The position numbers and the translations under genes were made by a program. From positions 1,612,001-1,676,000 of the forward strand of contig NZ_LT906482.1 of assembly GCF_900187105.1 (NCBI RefSeq): a stretch of DNA of 64,000 nucleotides, given 5' to 3'. Below, piece by piece: positions 18,710 to 27,883 of the stretch; the first letter of the stretch is position 1, and the number at the start of each line of letters is the position of its first letter. This stretch comes from Eikenella corrodens. Lineage in GTDB: Bacteria; Pseudomonadota; Gammaproteobacteria; Burkholderiales; Neisseriaceae. The notes beneath the pieces are model-generated. The model was given only the letters and a program-made list of their open reading frames with translations, did no database searches and had not been told where the DNA came from.

Positions 18710-20068
18710 TTATTCCATGCTCTCAAACCCTGTTACTTCCAGCCCGAAGCCGGTGAGGCCGGTGAGGGAGGAGGGCTGGCCGAGTACGCGCATTTTTTTC
18801 ACGTGGAGGTTGGCGAGGATTTGCGCGCCGATGCCGTAGGTTTTGCTGTCCCACTGGCGGGTTTGGCTTTTGCCTTTGGGCAGGGTGCGGTCGAGTAGGG
18901 CGGCGCCGTCTTCGGTGCGGTGCAGCAGGATGGCTACGCCGTGTTCGGCGGCTTGGATGCGCTCGAGGGCTCGCGGCAGCGGCCAGGAGTGGCGGGGGTT
19001 GGTTTGCAGGAAATCCATGGCGCTGAAGGGCTCGTGTACGCGCACGAGGGTTTCGGTGTCGGGCTGCGGGCTGCCTTTCACTAAGGCGAGGTGGGTTTCG
19101 CCGGAGAGTTTGTCTACATAAACGTGCTGGCGGAAGTCGCCCCAGGGTGTATGGATGGGGCTGCTGCCCATTTCTTCAAGCAGGGTTTCGGTGCGGCTGC
19201 GGTATTCGATGAGGTCGGTGATGGTGCCGATTTTGAGGCCGTGCTGCCGGGCGAATTCGGTGAGTTCGGGCATGCGCGCCATGGTGCCGTCGTCATTGAT
19301 GATTTCGCAGATAACGGCGGCGGGGATGAGGCCGCACATTTGGGCTAAATCGACGCCGGCTTCGGTGTGGCCGGCGCGCACCAATACGCCGCCTTTTTGG
19401 GCGCGCAGGGGGAAGATGTGGCCGGGCTGGACGATGTCTTCCGGCCGGGCGGCGGGGGAAACGGCGGTTTGGATGGTCAGCGCGCGGTCGGCGGCGGAAA
19501 TTCCGGTGGAAATGCCGTGGGCGGCTTCGATGGATACGGTGAAGTTGGTGCCGTATTGCGCGCCGTTGTGTTGGGTCATGAGGGGGAGTTTGAGTTTGTC
19601 CACCAGCTCTTCGGCCATGGGTAGGCACACGAGGCCGCGGGCGTGTTTGATCATGAAGTTGATGGCTTCGGGGGTAACGAATTGGGCGGCCATGAGCAGG
19701 TCGCCTTCGTTTTCGCGGTCTTCGGCATCGGTGATGATGACCATTTTACCAGCTTTGAGGTCGGCCAGGATTTCGGGGATGGTGGAAATGGGGGTGGACA
19801 TGGGACGGGTATTCCTGTGGGTGGGTTGCGGGGCGGATGCGGGTGAACTGTGGTCGGTGTCGAGCCACAGCGCGGGCATGCCGGCGCTGTGTTCGATTTT
19901 GCGGGCTTTGCGCTCGCCGAAAGGCTTGTTTTTCAACAGGGCGGAGAGTTCGCCCTGGTTGATGCCGGTGGCAGAGACGAAATCAATCTGCCGGCCTTGG
20001 TGCAGGCGGTTAATCCATTCGCGCAGGTTGCGGCGGCGCAGTTCGGTAATATTGATGGGGCTGGGCAT
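18710..20068 (-). CDS. ribB: 3,4-dihydroxy-2-butanone 4-phosphate synthase with N-terminal helix-turn-helix and degenerate RibA-like domain
   Basis: A 452-residue open frame in three parts. Residues about 5-70 look like a small Cro/CI-type DNA-binding domain (SATGINQGELSALLKNKPFG). Residues about 95-300 are RibB, making the four-carbon riboflavin precursor: ITDAEDRENEGDLLMAAQ, HNGAQYGTNFTVSIEA, LRAQKGGVLVRAGHTEA. The last 150 residues align in position with GTP cyclohydrolase II but lack its zinc Cys triad and signature, so that activity is not expected. A second start at 19801 (MSTPISTIPEIL) would give RibB without the HTH; its ribosome site is weak. Whether the fusion is translated is open. 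Confidence 0.85.
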   Translation of the reverse strand: MPSPINITELRRRNLREWINRLHQGRQIDFVSATGINQGELSALLKNKPFGERKARKIEHSAGMPALWLDTDHSSPASAPQPTHRNTRPMSTPISTIPEILADLKAGKMVIITDAEDRENEGDLLMAAQFVTPEAINFMIKHARGLVCLPMAEELVDKLKLPLMTQHNGAQYGTNFTVSIEAAHGISTGISAADRALTIQTAVSPAARPEDIVQPGHIFPLRAQKGGVLVRAGHTEAGVDLAQMCGLIPAAVICEIINDDGTMARMPELTEFARQHGLKIGTITDLIEYRSRTETLLEEMGSSPIHTPWGDFRQHVYVDKLSGETHLALVKGSPQPDTETLVRVHEPFSAMDFLQTNPRHSWPLPRALERIQAAEHGVAILLHRTEDGAALLDRTLPKGKSQTRQWDSKTYGIGAQILANLHVKKMRVLGQPSSLTGLTGFGLEVTGFESME

Positions 20069-20083
20069 GGGCTACCTGAAATT

Positions 20084-20470
20084 TTAAGCGGGCGAATGCA
20101 GGCCGATGCGGTTGCCTTCGCTGTCTTCGATAAAGGCGGCAAAACCGTTGGCAATGGGAAATTTGGCGGTGAGTAGTTTGCCGCCGGCCGCTTCGGCGGC
20201 ACGGGCTGTTTCGGTGCAGTCGGCGCAGTTGAAAAACACGGTGATGCCGCCGTGGCCGGAGGGTTGTGCAGCGGGGTCGTGCCAGAGCATGCCGCCGATG
20301 CCATATTGTTCCCAGGCGGGGGTGAACAGATACATTTGGCGTTGCGGATCTTTGCCGGGCACTTCTTGCAGAGGCAGGCCGAACACGGTTTCGTAGAAGC
20401 GGGCGGCACGTGCTAAGTCTTGCGCATTGAGGGCAAACCAGCTTACGGGATTTTGCAGGGTATTGTTCAT
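20084..20470 (-). CDS. VOC superfamily protein (glyoxalase/bleomycin resistance-like)
   Basis: A 128-residue vicinal-oxygen-chelate protein: NPVSWFALNAQDLARAARFYETVFG opens the first beta-alpha-beta-beta-beta unit and FPIANGFAAFIEDSEGNRIGLHSP closes the second, with the usual metal-binding Glu replaced or shifted. Such proteins act in detoxification or small-molecule metabolism; the substrate is unknown. I start at the ATG at 20470 because the 13 residues before it do not match the family. It lies 15 bases upstream of ribB on the same strand, with an eikDUS fragment between them. Confidence 0.8.
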   Translation of the reverse strand: MNNTLQNPVSWFALNAQDLARAARFYETVFGLPLQEVPGKDPQRQMYLFTPAWEQYGIGGMLWHDPAAQPSGHGGITVFFNCADCTETARAAEAAGGKLLTAKFPIANGFAAFIEDSEGNRIGLHSPA

Positions 20471-20587
20471 ATAGCGATTCCTAGTGGTGTGGGTAGTAAA
20501 CTCGGGCAACTATACGGCGCTTGGTTGGAAAAGTAAAGTTAGATTGGGGGGATGAAAAATTACTTTTAAGCAATATTCGATATTCGG

Positions 20588-20626
20588 TTTTCAGGTAGCC
20601 TGCCGGCGGCTGAAGGCTACCTGAAA
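20588..20626. repeat. outward-facing eikDUS pair
   Basis: TTTCAGGTAGCCT and AGGCTACCTGAAA flank a GC-rich loop in the divergent region between the VOC gene and the FAD oxidoreductase. A further eikDUS (about 20664-20677) touches the ATG of the oxidoreductase, and TACAAT at about 20642 may be its -10 box. Confidence 0.6.
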
Positions 20627-20679
20627 CCCCCGTCTTGCCGCTACAATACCGTCCATTCCAATCTTTCAGGTAGCCTCAA

Positions 20680-22065
20680 ATGAACCCCGCCCATATTCCG
20701 CAAGCCCTGCGCGCCTTGCTCAGCGAACGCGAAATCATTGCCGACCCCGCCCCGCTGCTCGCCGACCGGCGCGGCCGCTACATTGGCCAGGCGGCAGCCG
20801 CCGTGATGCCCGACAGCGTGGAAAACGTGCAGAAGTTGGTGCGCTGGTGTGCCGAACACCGCGTGCCGATTACCCCGCAGGGCGGCAACACCGGCCTGTG
20901 CGGCGCGGCCGTGCCAAACGGCGGCATTTTGCTCAATCTCTCGCGGCTCAACCGCATCCGCAGCCTCAGCCTGGCCGACAACGCCATCACCGTAGAAGCT
21001 GGCGCAATTCTGCAAAACGTGCAAGAAGCCGCGGCCCAAGCCGGGCGGTTGTTTCCGCTCAGCCTGGCCAGCGAAGGCTCCTGCCAAATCGGCGGCAACA
21101 TCGCCTGCAACGCCGGCGGGCTGAACGTGGTGCGTTACGGCACCACGCGTGATTTGGTGCTCGGGCTGGAAGTGGTGCTGCCCGACGGCAGCCTGCTCTC
21201 CCATCTCGCCCCGCTGCACAAAAACACCACCGGCTACGACATCCGCCAGCTCTTTATCGGCAGCGAAGGCACGCTCGGCATCATCACCGCCGCCACGCTT
21301 AAGCTCTTCTCCCCGCCGCAAACCACCGCTACCGCCTGGGTTGGCTTAGACAGCATTGAAGAAGCCGTGCGCCTGCTTACCCACATCCAAGGCCGTTTTG
21401 CCGAGCGGCTGTGCAGCTTCGAGCTGGTGAGCCGCCCCGCGCTTGCCCTCTCCGCCGCCTACAGCCATCTCAGCCCGCCGATTGATGCCGAGTGGCACAT
21501 CTTGCTCGAATTGAACGACAGCCTGCCACGCCCCGAATTGGCCGACGATTTGGCCGGATTCTTGTTTGAACACGGCTGGGAAAACGCCGTGCTGGCGCAG
21601 TCGGAGGGCGAACGCGCCGAATTGTGGCGGCTGCGCGAAGACATCTCCGCCGCGCAAAAAGCGCTCGGTGCCAGCATCAAACACGACATCGCCGTACCCA
21701 TTGCCCGCGTGGCCGAATTGGTGGCCAACGCCTCCGCCGCGCTCAAGCAGGCCTATGAGGGCATCGAAATCATCGTATTCGGCCACCTTGGCGACGGCAG
21801 CCTGCATTTCAACACCTTCCTGCCGCATATCCGAAGTAACCAGGCCTACGAATACGAAGACGGCATCAACCGCATCGTCTACCAACACACCCTGGCCTGC
21901 CAGGGCACGATTGCCGCCGAACACGGCATCGGCCAAGTGAAAAACCACTGGCTGCCCAGTGTGCGCAGCCCCGTGGAAATCGAGCTGATGCGTGCCATTA
22001 AGAAACAGCTCGACCCGCATAACCTGTTTAATCCCGGCAAACTGTTCCCGCCGCAGGCTACCTGA
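20680..22065 (+). CDS. FAD-linked oxidoreductase, GlcD/D-2-hydroxyacid dehydrogenase type
   Basis: A 461-residue flavoprotein of the VAO/PCMH family. The FAD loop is PQGGNTGLCGAAVP near residue 67, followed by EGSCQIGGNIACNAGG; the C-terminal cap carries FGHLGDGSLHFN and AEHGIGQVKNHW, which place the substrate and metal-binding His residues as in D-2-hydroxyglutarate and D-lactate dehydrogenases. It oxidises a D-2-hydroxy acid; which one is not shown. No Fe-S partner is adjacent, so it is more like the single-subunit D2HGDH group than glycolate oxidase. eikDUS caps both ends. Confidence 0.9.
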   Translation: MNPAHIPQALRALLSEREIIADPAPLLADRRGRYIGQAAAAVMPDSVENVQKLVRWCAEHRVPITPQGGNTGLCGAAVPNGGILLNLSRLNRIRSLSLADNAITVEAGAILQNVQEAAAQAGRLFPLSLASEGSCQIGGNIACNAGGLNVVRYGTTRDLVLGLEVVLPDGSLLSHLAPLHKNTTGYDIRQLFIGSEGTLGIITAATLKLFSPPQTTATAWVGLDSIEEAVRLLTHIQGRFAERLCSFELVSRPALALSAAYSHLSPPIDAEWHILLELNDSLPRPELADDLAGFLFEHGWENAVLAQSEGERAELWRLREDISAAQKALGASIKHDIAVPIARVAELVANASAALKQAYEGIEIIVFGHLGDGSLHFNTFLPHIRSNQAYEYEDGINRIVYQHTLACQGTIAAEHGIGQVKNHWLPSVRSPVEIELMRAIKKQLDPHNLFNPGKLFPPQAT

Positions 22066-22159
22066 AAACTGCAGCAAGCCATATCTTTTATAAACAATCC
22101 GGTAGCCGCCCATAAGGCTACCTGAAAACCGCTAACTAACAACACAAGGAAACCCAATC

Positions 22160-22435
22160 ATGAACCAAGCCTTCAAAATCCGCTGCCCGCTGCCGCATTG
22201 CACCGGCTGGGTAACCCAGCTCGACCACGAAGACGGCTCGCTGTTTATGTGCGACGACTGCGGCCAAGTGTGGGAAACCAAAGCCGAGCTCGATGCCGCG
22301 ATTGCCGCCATCATCGAGCGCTTCCCCTACCGCGCCGCCGTGTACCGCCAAACCGCCGAAGGCTTCGCCGCCGTACCCGAAGCCGAAGAACCGGCAGATT
22401 ACGAAACACAGGTGAACCAAGAGCCGTGGGCTTAA
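22160..22435 (+). CDS. small zinc-ribbon-like protein
   Basis: A 91-residue protein with a probable zinc site formed by IRCPLPHC and FMCDDCG, like a rubredoxin-type knuckle, then a helical, acidic C-terminal part (LDAAIAAIIERFPYRAAVY). An AAGGAAACC ribosome site precedes the ATG. It follows the FAD oxidoreductase by 95 bases with two eikDUS sites between them. Similar small proteins are common in Neisseriaceae and have no known role that I can name. Confidence 0.72.
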   Translation: MNQAFKIRCPLPHCTGWVTQLDHEDGSLFMCDDCGQVWETKAELDAAIAAIIERFPYRAAVYRQTAEGFAAVPEAEEPADYETQVNQEPWA

Positions 22436-22470
22436 AGTAGCACGTTTCCCGTTGCCGTTTGAATACAGAA

Positions 22471-22610
22471 AAGGCTACCTGAAAGCGTGAGCTTCAACGC
22501 AGTTAAAACGAACGAAGTGAGTTTCTGCGAAGCTAAAACGAGCGAAGGAAGTTTCGCTAAAACGCAGCACCGCGAAGTTTCCACCCAGCCGGGAGCTTCA
22601 GGTAGCCTCA
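22471..22610. repeat. eikDUS-bounded interspersed repeat module
   Basis: Between AAGGCTACCTGAAAG and CTTCAGGTAGCCT lie GTGAGCTTCAACGCAGTTAA, then AACGAAGTGAGTTTCTGCGA and AGCTAAAACG, partly repeated in degenerate form. These are the same units as at 18507-18693 but in the opposite direction. Any translation of this stretch is spurious. Confidence 0.85.
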
Positions 22611-22652
22611 CGCCCGCAGCGGCATCCATCTTCCATCGGTGGAGTAGCAGCT

Positions 22653-23072
22653 ATGTATCCGTTAAAACTGAAAACCGAAATTTACCAAGCCATTGCAGCA
22701 TTTTTAGATGCCTACAAGCGGCAAGACACCCAAACCTTGGCCGAGCAATTTGATATTCACGGCGGGTTTTTGGAAGAAATTGATGAAATGCTGGATTTCA
22801 TTGAAGACAAAACCAAGCTACGTCTTTTTCCCCTGGAGGAGATGGATAAGTTTGAATGCGGCAGCACCGGCCTGAGCATCTTCGGCGATTTGAGCGATGA
22901 TGAAGAGGAGGAAGAGGATAAGGAAGCGGAGCCGGAAAGCGAAGAAGAATCCGTGGGCGTGGAAGCCAATCTGTATGAAGAGGGCGAGGCGCAACACATC
23001 GGCTATATCGTGGGCGAATATTATTTAAACGGCCAAGAGCCGGCCTTTATATTCCAATATTTCAGCGTGTAG
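22653..23072 (+). CDS. acidic protein of unknown function
   Basis: A 139-residue protein with a helical N-terminal half (YQAIAAFLDAYKRQDTQTLA) and a highly acidic stretch near residues 85-110 (SDDEEEEEDKEAEPESEEES). No signal peptide or membrane segment. I do not recognise a family. The codon use looks native, and it ends at a strong eikDUS hairpin, which supports a real gene. Confidence 0.6.
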   Translation: MYPLKLKTEIYQAIAAFLDAYKRQDTQTLAEQFDIHGGFLEEIDEMLDFIEDKTKLRLFPLEEMDKFECGSTGLSIFGDLSDDEEEEEDKEAEPESEEESVGVEANLYEEGEAQHIGYIVGEYYLNGQEPAFIFQYFSV

Positions 23073-23084
23073 CCCAACGCAAAA

Positions 23085-23128
23085 AAGGCTACCTGAAAAT
23101 CCGCCCAGCGGTTTTCAGGTAGCCTTTT
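23085..23128. terminator. eikDUS inverted pair
   Basis: AAGGCTACCTGAAAA and TTTTCAGGTAGCCTTTT enclose a small second inverted repeat (CCGC/GCGG). It terminates the acidic protein gene and abuts the Correia element. Confidence 0.85.
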
Positions 23129-23233
23129 TATAGTGAATTAACAAAAATCAGGACAAGGCGACGAGCCGCAGACAGTACAAATAGTACGGCAAGGCGAGGC
23201 AACGCTGTACTGGTTTAAATTTAATTCACTATA
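23129..23233. mobile_element. Correia-type repeat element (NEMIS/CREE), 105 bases
   Basis: The ends TATAGTGAATTAAC and its inverse GTTTAAATTTAATTCACTATA-type terminus match the Correia repeats of Neisseria, differing by A for G in the TATAGTGG start. The body contains the known AATCAGGACAAGGCGACGA and CAGACAGTACAAATAGTACG segments. The length equals the short class. It is a non-autonomous MITE-like unit whose ends create TA duplications and can carry promoters or RNase III sites. It lies between the acidic protein gene and the end of the convergent ABC ATPase gene. Confidence 0.9.
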
Positions 23234-23251
23234 ACTTTTCAAATTAGGTAA

Positions 23252-23980
<729 letters not shown>

Positions 23981-24042
23981 TTTCTATTTCCGGAACGGCT
24001 GGGTTGTCGGTTGGAACAATCGGCGCGGGGCGGGATTGTGTT

Positions 24043-24822
24043 TTAGCTGGCCTTTTGGGCTAACAGGTTGGCCAAGGCTACATATTTTTCGGGTGCGATA
24101 TGTTCGGCGCGTTCTTGCGGGCTGATGCCGGCAGCCTGCAAATCATTGTCGTCGGCCAGACCTTTGAGGTTGTTGCGGATGGTTTTGCGGCGCTGGTGGA
24201 AGGCTTGTTTCACCAGGGCGGCGAATTGCTCGAAATCCTGCGCCTGCCCGATGCGGTATTTGGCCGGAATCAGCCGCACCACGGCGGAATCGACTTTGGG
24301 TGCGGGGGAAAAGGCCTCGGGCGGTACGTCGAGCAGTTTTTCCATTTCAAAGAAGTATTGCAGCATCACGCTCAAGCGGCCGAAATCGTTGCTGCCGGGC
24401 TCGGCCACCATGCGTTCCACCACTTCTTTTTGCAGCATGAAGTGCATGTCTTCCACTTCGTCGGCATAGCGGCTGAGGTGGAACAGCAGCGGGGTGGAGA
24501 TGTTGTAGGGCAGGTTGCCGACGATTTTTTTGCGCCCGGGCACGCTGGAGAAATCGAATTGCAATACATCGCCTTCGTGGATAACGAGTTTACCGGCATA
24601 GGGCCGGGTTTTCAGGTAGCCTATGATGTCGCGGTCGATTTCGCACACATGCAGGCAATCGAGCTTGGCGGCCAGGGGCTCGGTAATCGCGCCGAGGCCG
24701 GGGCCGATTTCCACTACGGTATCGGCGGGCTGCGGCCGCACGGCCTGGACGATATCGGCAATGATGCGGGAATCTTGCAGAAAGTTCTGCCCGAAGCGTT
24801 TGCGGGCGGTGTGTTGGGTCAT
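24043..24822 (-). CDS. rsmA: 16S rRNA (adenine(1518)-N(6)/adenine(1519)-N(6))-dimethyltransferase
   Basis: A 259-residue KsgA-family enzyme that dimethylates two adenines in the 3' hairpin of 16S rRNA, a late check in 30S assembly. Visible motifs: [11 protein letters not shown] at the start, SAM-binding [15 protein letters not shown], catalytic NLPYNIS and the C-terminal [15 protein letters not shown]. Length is normal. One internal eikDUS core (TTTCAGGTAGCC) falls in codons near residue 68. The gene is alone; a 60-base gap separates it from glnQ on the same strand. Confidence 0.96.
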   Translation of the reverse strand: MTQHTARKRFGQNFLQDSRIIADIVQAVRPQPADTVVEIGPGLGAITEPLAAKLDCLHVCEIDRDIIGYLKTRPYAGKLVIHEGDVLQFDFSSVPGRKKIVGNLPYNISTPLLFHLSRYADEVEDMHFMLQKEVVERMVAEPGSNDFGRLSVMLQYFFEMEKLLDVPPEAFSPAPKVDSAVVRLIPAKYRIGQAQDFEQFAALVKQAFHQRRKTIRNNLKGLADDNDLQAAGISPQERAEHIAPEKYVALANLLAQKAS

Positions 24823-25311
24823 AGCGGTGAGCCGGGCGGCAGTTGGCGGGAAAAGTGCGGATTGTATCAGATTCGGCGGTGTGCTTGGGCGCTCTACAAA
24901 AAGGCTTCTCTCAAAACCTTAATCGCATAATGCTTTGTGTTCATATGGTATAAGCAGTGTTTCTTGCGGCTTACCAAATTTCAGGTAGCCTTTTCCATTT
25001 ATGTCCTGTTCGCCTTTGCGCTTTATGCCGGTGCAGGCACTTCCTTTTCTTTGCTTCGCCAAAGAAAAGGAAGCAAAAGAAAGGCGACTGCGGGCACAGG
25101 TTTAGCTTCGCTAAACTTCCCTCACTCTGCACAGTTTTTCGGGCGGGCTCGCAACTTGCGGCTACGCCGCTTCGGGCATGCAAGCCCTTGTTCCCCGAAA
25201 AACTGTGCTCAGTTCGGCTGTGCCAGCAGAGGGGGATAGACCCAACCGTTTGCATATAAGTTGTTAAGAAGCCTGATTGATAACGAGGGAGTGAGTTAGA
25301 TGTGGAGAGCC
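24823..25311. repeat. non-coding region with palindromic repeats between rsmA and a symporter gene
   Basis: No gene is supported. A lone eikDUS sits near 24979-24993. From about 25036 to 25080, CTTCCTTTTCTTTGCTTCG pairs with its inverse CGAAGCAAAG-type arm (AAAGAAAAGGAAG). From about 25128 to 25205, CACAGTTTTTCGGG pairs with CCCCGAAAAACTGTG, with inner GC-rich stems (GGCTACGCCGC, GGGCATGCAAGCCC). Such paired palindromes recur in beta-proteobacterial intergenic regions. The three overlapping open frames here follow the repeats and are not credible genes. Confidence 0.6.
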
Positions 25312-25344
25312 AAAAGGCTACCTGAAAATTTCAGGTAGCCTTTT
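25312..25344. terminator. eikDUS inverted pair after the symporter gene
   Basis: CAAAAGGCTACCTGAAA and TTTCAGGTAGCCTTTTG form a perfect palindrome 20 bases after the stop codon. Confidence 0.85.
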
Positions 25345-25365
25345 GCTGTAATCAGCCGGAGTGGC

Positions 25366-26343
25366 TTACTTGGCAGCGGTATTTTCTTTTTGCGCGGCCT
25401 GTGCCTGTTTTTCGGCCTTGGTGGCCCAATAGGAGGCAAGGAGGGAGCCGGAAATGTTGTGCCACACGCTGAAGATGGCGCTGGGCACGGCCACTAGCGG
25501 CATCATGGCGAAGTGGGCTTTGGCCAGTGCCGCGCCGAGGCCGGAGTTTTGCATGCCCACTTCGATGGCGAGGGTTTTTTGCGCGTCGTAGGGCAGGCCG
25601 AAGAGTTTGGCGGCGAGGAAGCCTAAGGCATAGCCGATGGCGTTGTGCAGCACCACTACGCCGAAAATCAATAGGCCGGTTTCGATAATCTGCGCGCGGC
25701 TGCCGGCCACCACGGCGCCGATAATCAGCACGATGGCAAGCACGGAAATCAGCGGCAGCACATCGATGGCGGCGGCGGTTTGCTTACGGAACAGGGTGTG
25801 CGCCACCACGCCCAGCACGATGGGCAGCAGCACCATTTGCAAAATGGATACCAGCATTGTGGTGGCGGAAACGTCGATCCATTGGTTGGCAAACAGGAAG
25901 AATACCGCCGGGGTGAGCAGGGGCGCGAGCAGGGTGCTGATGGAGGTAACGGCCACCGAGAGCGCCACATTGCCGCGTGCAAGAAAGGTCATCACGTTGG
26001 AGGCGGTGCCGCCGGGGCAGGCGCCCACCAACACCACGCCGATGGCCACTTCGGGCGGCAGATTAAGGGCGAGCGAGAGCAGGTAGGCAGTGGTAGGCAT
26101 AATCACAAACTGCGCCACCACGCCGATGAGCACGGCTTTGGGGTGTTGGCCGAGGATTTTGAAGTCGGAGGGGGCAAGGGTGAGCCCCATGCCGAACATG
26201 ATGATGCCCAAAAGCCAAGGGATGTAGGGAGCGATAAAGCTGGTGAAGAGGGAAGGCGCCAAGAAGCCGGCCATGGCAAATAGTGCTGCCCACAGGGCAA
26301 AAGTGTTGCCGATGAAGCGGCTGAATCTTTGTAAAGCTGTCAT
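25366..26343 (-). CDS. bile acid:sodium symporter family protein (BASS)
   Basis: A 325-residue transporter with nine to ten hydrophobic helices. Family marks are the [20 protein letters not shown] segment near residue 45, [20 protein letters not shown] near 115 (the sodium-site crossover) and [16 protein letters not shown] near 265. BASS proteins carry bile acids, pantoate, pyruvate or other organic anions with sodium; substrate is not clear here. The frame can begin at a TTG 15 bases earlier; I prefer the ATG at 26343. Length is normal. Confidence 0.88.
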   Translation of the reverse strand: MTALQRFSRFIGNTFALWAALFAMAGFLAPSLFTSFIAPYIPWLLGIIMFGMGLTLAPSDFKILGQHPKAVLIGVVAQFVIMPTTAYLLSLALNLPPEVAIGVVLVGACPGGTASNVMTFLARGNVALSVAVTSISTLLAPLLTPAVFFLFANQWIDVSATTMLVSILQMVLLPIVLGVVAHTLFRKQTAAAIDVLPLISVLAIVLIIGAVVAGSRAQIIETGLLIFGVVVLHNAIGYALGFLAAKLFGLPYDAQKTLAIEVGMQNSGLGAALAKAHFAMMPLVAVPSAIFSVWHNISGSLLASYWATKAEKQAQAAQKENTAAK

Positions 26344-26739
26344 GATGGTTTTTTGCAATTTTTAACAGGAAGGGCGAAGGATACAAGAAAGCAGGGTTGC
26401 GGGACAAGGGGCGGGCTACCTGAAAAGTGTAAAGGCTGCATGCCATCGTCCGGCGCTGCCTCTATAGCAAATCAACTTAACTTAAAGATGTTATTTGGCG
26501 GAGTTGGATGGGTGAGCGTGAACAAACTGCTACTGATTGAGGTGCTGCGCACAACATTCCTTTTCGGCTACTGTGATAGTGGCACGTTGTTTTCCCATTC
26601 GGAAAGTCACAGTATTTGGCTGATATACGGCGAAATGTACACGGAGCTGGTGGCCGATAGTTTTGAATGGTTTATGGAAAAGTGGTGTTGGATAAGAAAT
26701 GGGATTTCGATTAGCGGCTGTGCCGGATGGCGGTACATA
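26344..26739. other. non-coding region upstream of the symporter gene
   Basis: About 400 bases with no convincing gene. It holds one eikDUS (near 26415-26426) and a stretch TAGCAAATCAACTTAACTT at about 26465 similar to TAGCGAACCAACTTAACTTT near 34735, which may be another small dispersed repeat. An open frame across it (26353-26880, plus) runs through repeats and antisense to tsaD and is not family-like. Confidence 0.45.
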
Positions 26740-26822
26740 AAGGGCTGTTCCAAAGGCTTGGAGCAGCCCTTAAATGTTTTTCAGGTAGTCTTTGCCGGAT
26801 TGCATCAAGGCTACCTGAAAAT
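26740..26822. terminator. double hairpin after tsaD
   Basis: AAGGGCTG and CAGCCCTT form an outer stem around a CCAA/TTGG inner stem (26740-26771). A second pair, TTTTTCAGGTAG and GGCTACCTGAAAA (26777-26822), is an eikDUS inverted pair 15 bases after the tsaD stop codon. One eikDUS arm has a T for C (GGTAGTCT). Confidence 0.75.
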
Positions 26823-26836
26823 AGGTATGCGAAGTT

Positions 26837-27883
26837 TTACCGCACGATTTCCGCTAGCGGCCAGCGCGGGCGCACATTGAAGCCGGTGGCGGGCTGCGCC
26901 TGTTGCAGGTGCATGGCGCCGGCGAAGGCAATCATGGCGCCATTGTCGGTACACAGCGGCAGCGGCGGGAAATAAGTGCATACGGCTTCGGGCTTGGCTT
27001 TGGGGTTGGGGCGTACTTGCAGCGTGGCGAGTTCGGCACGCAGTTTCCAGTTGGCACCCACGCCGCCGGCCACCACAAGGATACGGTAGCCGGTGTGCAG
27101 CAGGGCTTGGCGGGATTTGGCCAGCAGTACATCCACCACGGCGTCTTGGAACGCGCGGCAGATATCGTTGCGGATGGTGTCCGGCAGGCTGCCGCCATGT
27201 TCGGCACGCACGTTTTGCACAGCAGTGAGAACGGCGGTTTTGAGGCCGGAGAAGCTCATCTGCAAATCGCGCGAATGCAGCATGGGGCGGGGAAAGGTAA
27301 AGGCATCGGGACGGCCGAGCTTGGCCAATTCGGAAAGTTTTGCGCCGCCGGGGTAGGGCAGGCCGAGCAGTTTGGCGGTTTTATCGAAGGCTTCGCCGGC
27401 GGCGTCGTCCACGCTTTCGCCGAGCAGTTCGTAGTCGCCGATGCCGCGCACGGCCATGAATTGGGTGTGGCCGCCGGATACGAGCAGGGCAACGAAGGGA
27501 AAGTCGGGCTTCTCTTCGGCTAACAGAGGGGAGAGCAGGTGGCCTTCGAGGTGGTGTACGGGGATCACGGGTTTGCCCAGCGAAAAGGCGAGCGCGTTGG
27601 CATAGGCGCTGCCGGCCAGAAGTGCGCCGCCAAGGCCGGGGCCTTGGGTGTAGGCGACGGCATCGATGTCGGCGTAGTTTTTGCCGGCTTCGTGCAGGCA
27701 GGCTTGGGTGAGCGGCACGAGGCGGCGGATGTGGTCGCGGCTGGCCAGCTCGGGCACCACGCCGCCGTATTCGGCATGCATGGCCATTTGGGTATGCAGC
27801 TGGTTACCGATGAGGCCGTGTTCGGTGCTGTAGAGCGCCACGCCGGTTTCGTCGCAGGAGGATTCGATGCCGAGAACGAGCAT
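26837..27883 (-). CDS. tsaD: tRNA N6-adenosine threonylcarbamoyltransferase
   Basis: A 348-residue Kae1/TsaD protein, which transfers threonylcarbamoyl to A37 of ANN-decoding tRNAs with TsaB and TsaE. Visible motifs: [15 protein letters not shown] at the start, metal-binding HHLEGH near residue 111, [11 protein letters not shown], and [14 protein letters not shown]. Length is typical. It stands alone, with an eikDUS just before the start codon (27890-27902) and a double hairpin after it. Confidence 0.97.
   Translation of the reverse strand: MLVLGIESSCDETGVALYSTEHGLIGNQLHTQMAMHAEYGGVVPELASRDHIRRLVPLTQACLHEAGKNYADIDAVAYTQGPGLGGALLAGSAYANALAFSLGKPVIPVHHLEGHLLSPLLAEEKPDFPFVALLVSGGHTQFMAVRGIGDYELLGESVDDAAGEAFDKTAKLLGLPYPGGAKLSELAKLGRPDAFTFPRPMLHSRDLQMSFSGLKTAVLTAVQNVRAEHGGSLPDTIRNDICRAFQDAVVDVLLAKSRQALLHTGYRILVVAGGVGANWKLRAELATLQVRPNPKAKPEAVCTYFPPLPLCTDNGAMIAFAGAMHLQQAQPATGFNVRPRWPLAEIVR

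Noticed and set aside
24937-25259. Three overlapping small frames between rsmA and the symporter
   Set aside because: They translate palindromic repeats and low-complexity sequence; no start signals or family match.
26353-26880. A 175-codon plus-strand frame upstream of the symporter gene
   Set aside because: It runs through eikDUS and hairpin repeats and then antisense into tsaD, with no protein-like conservation.
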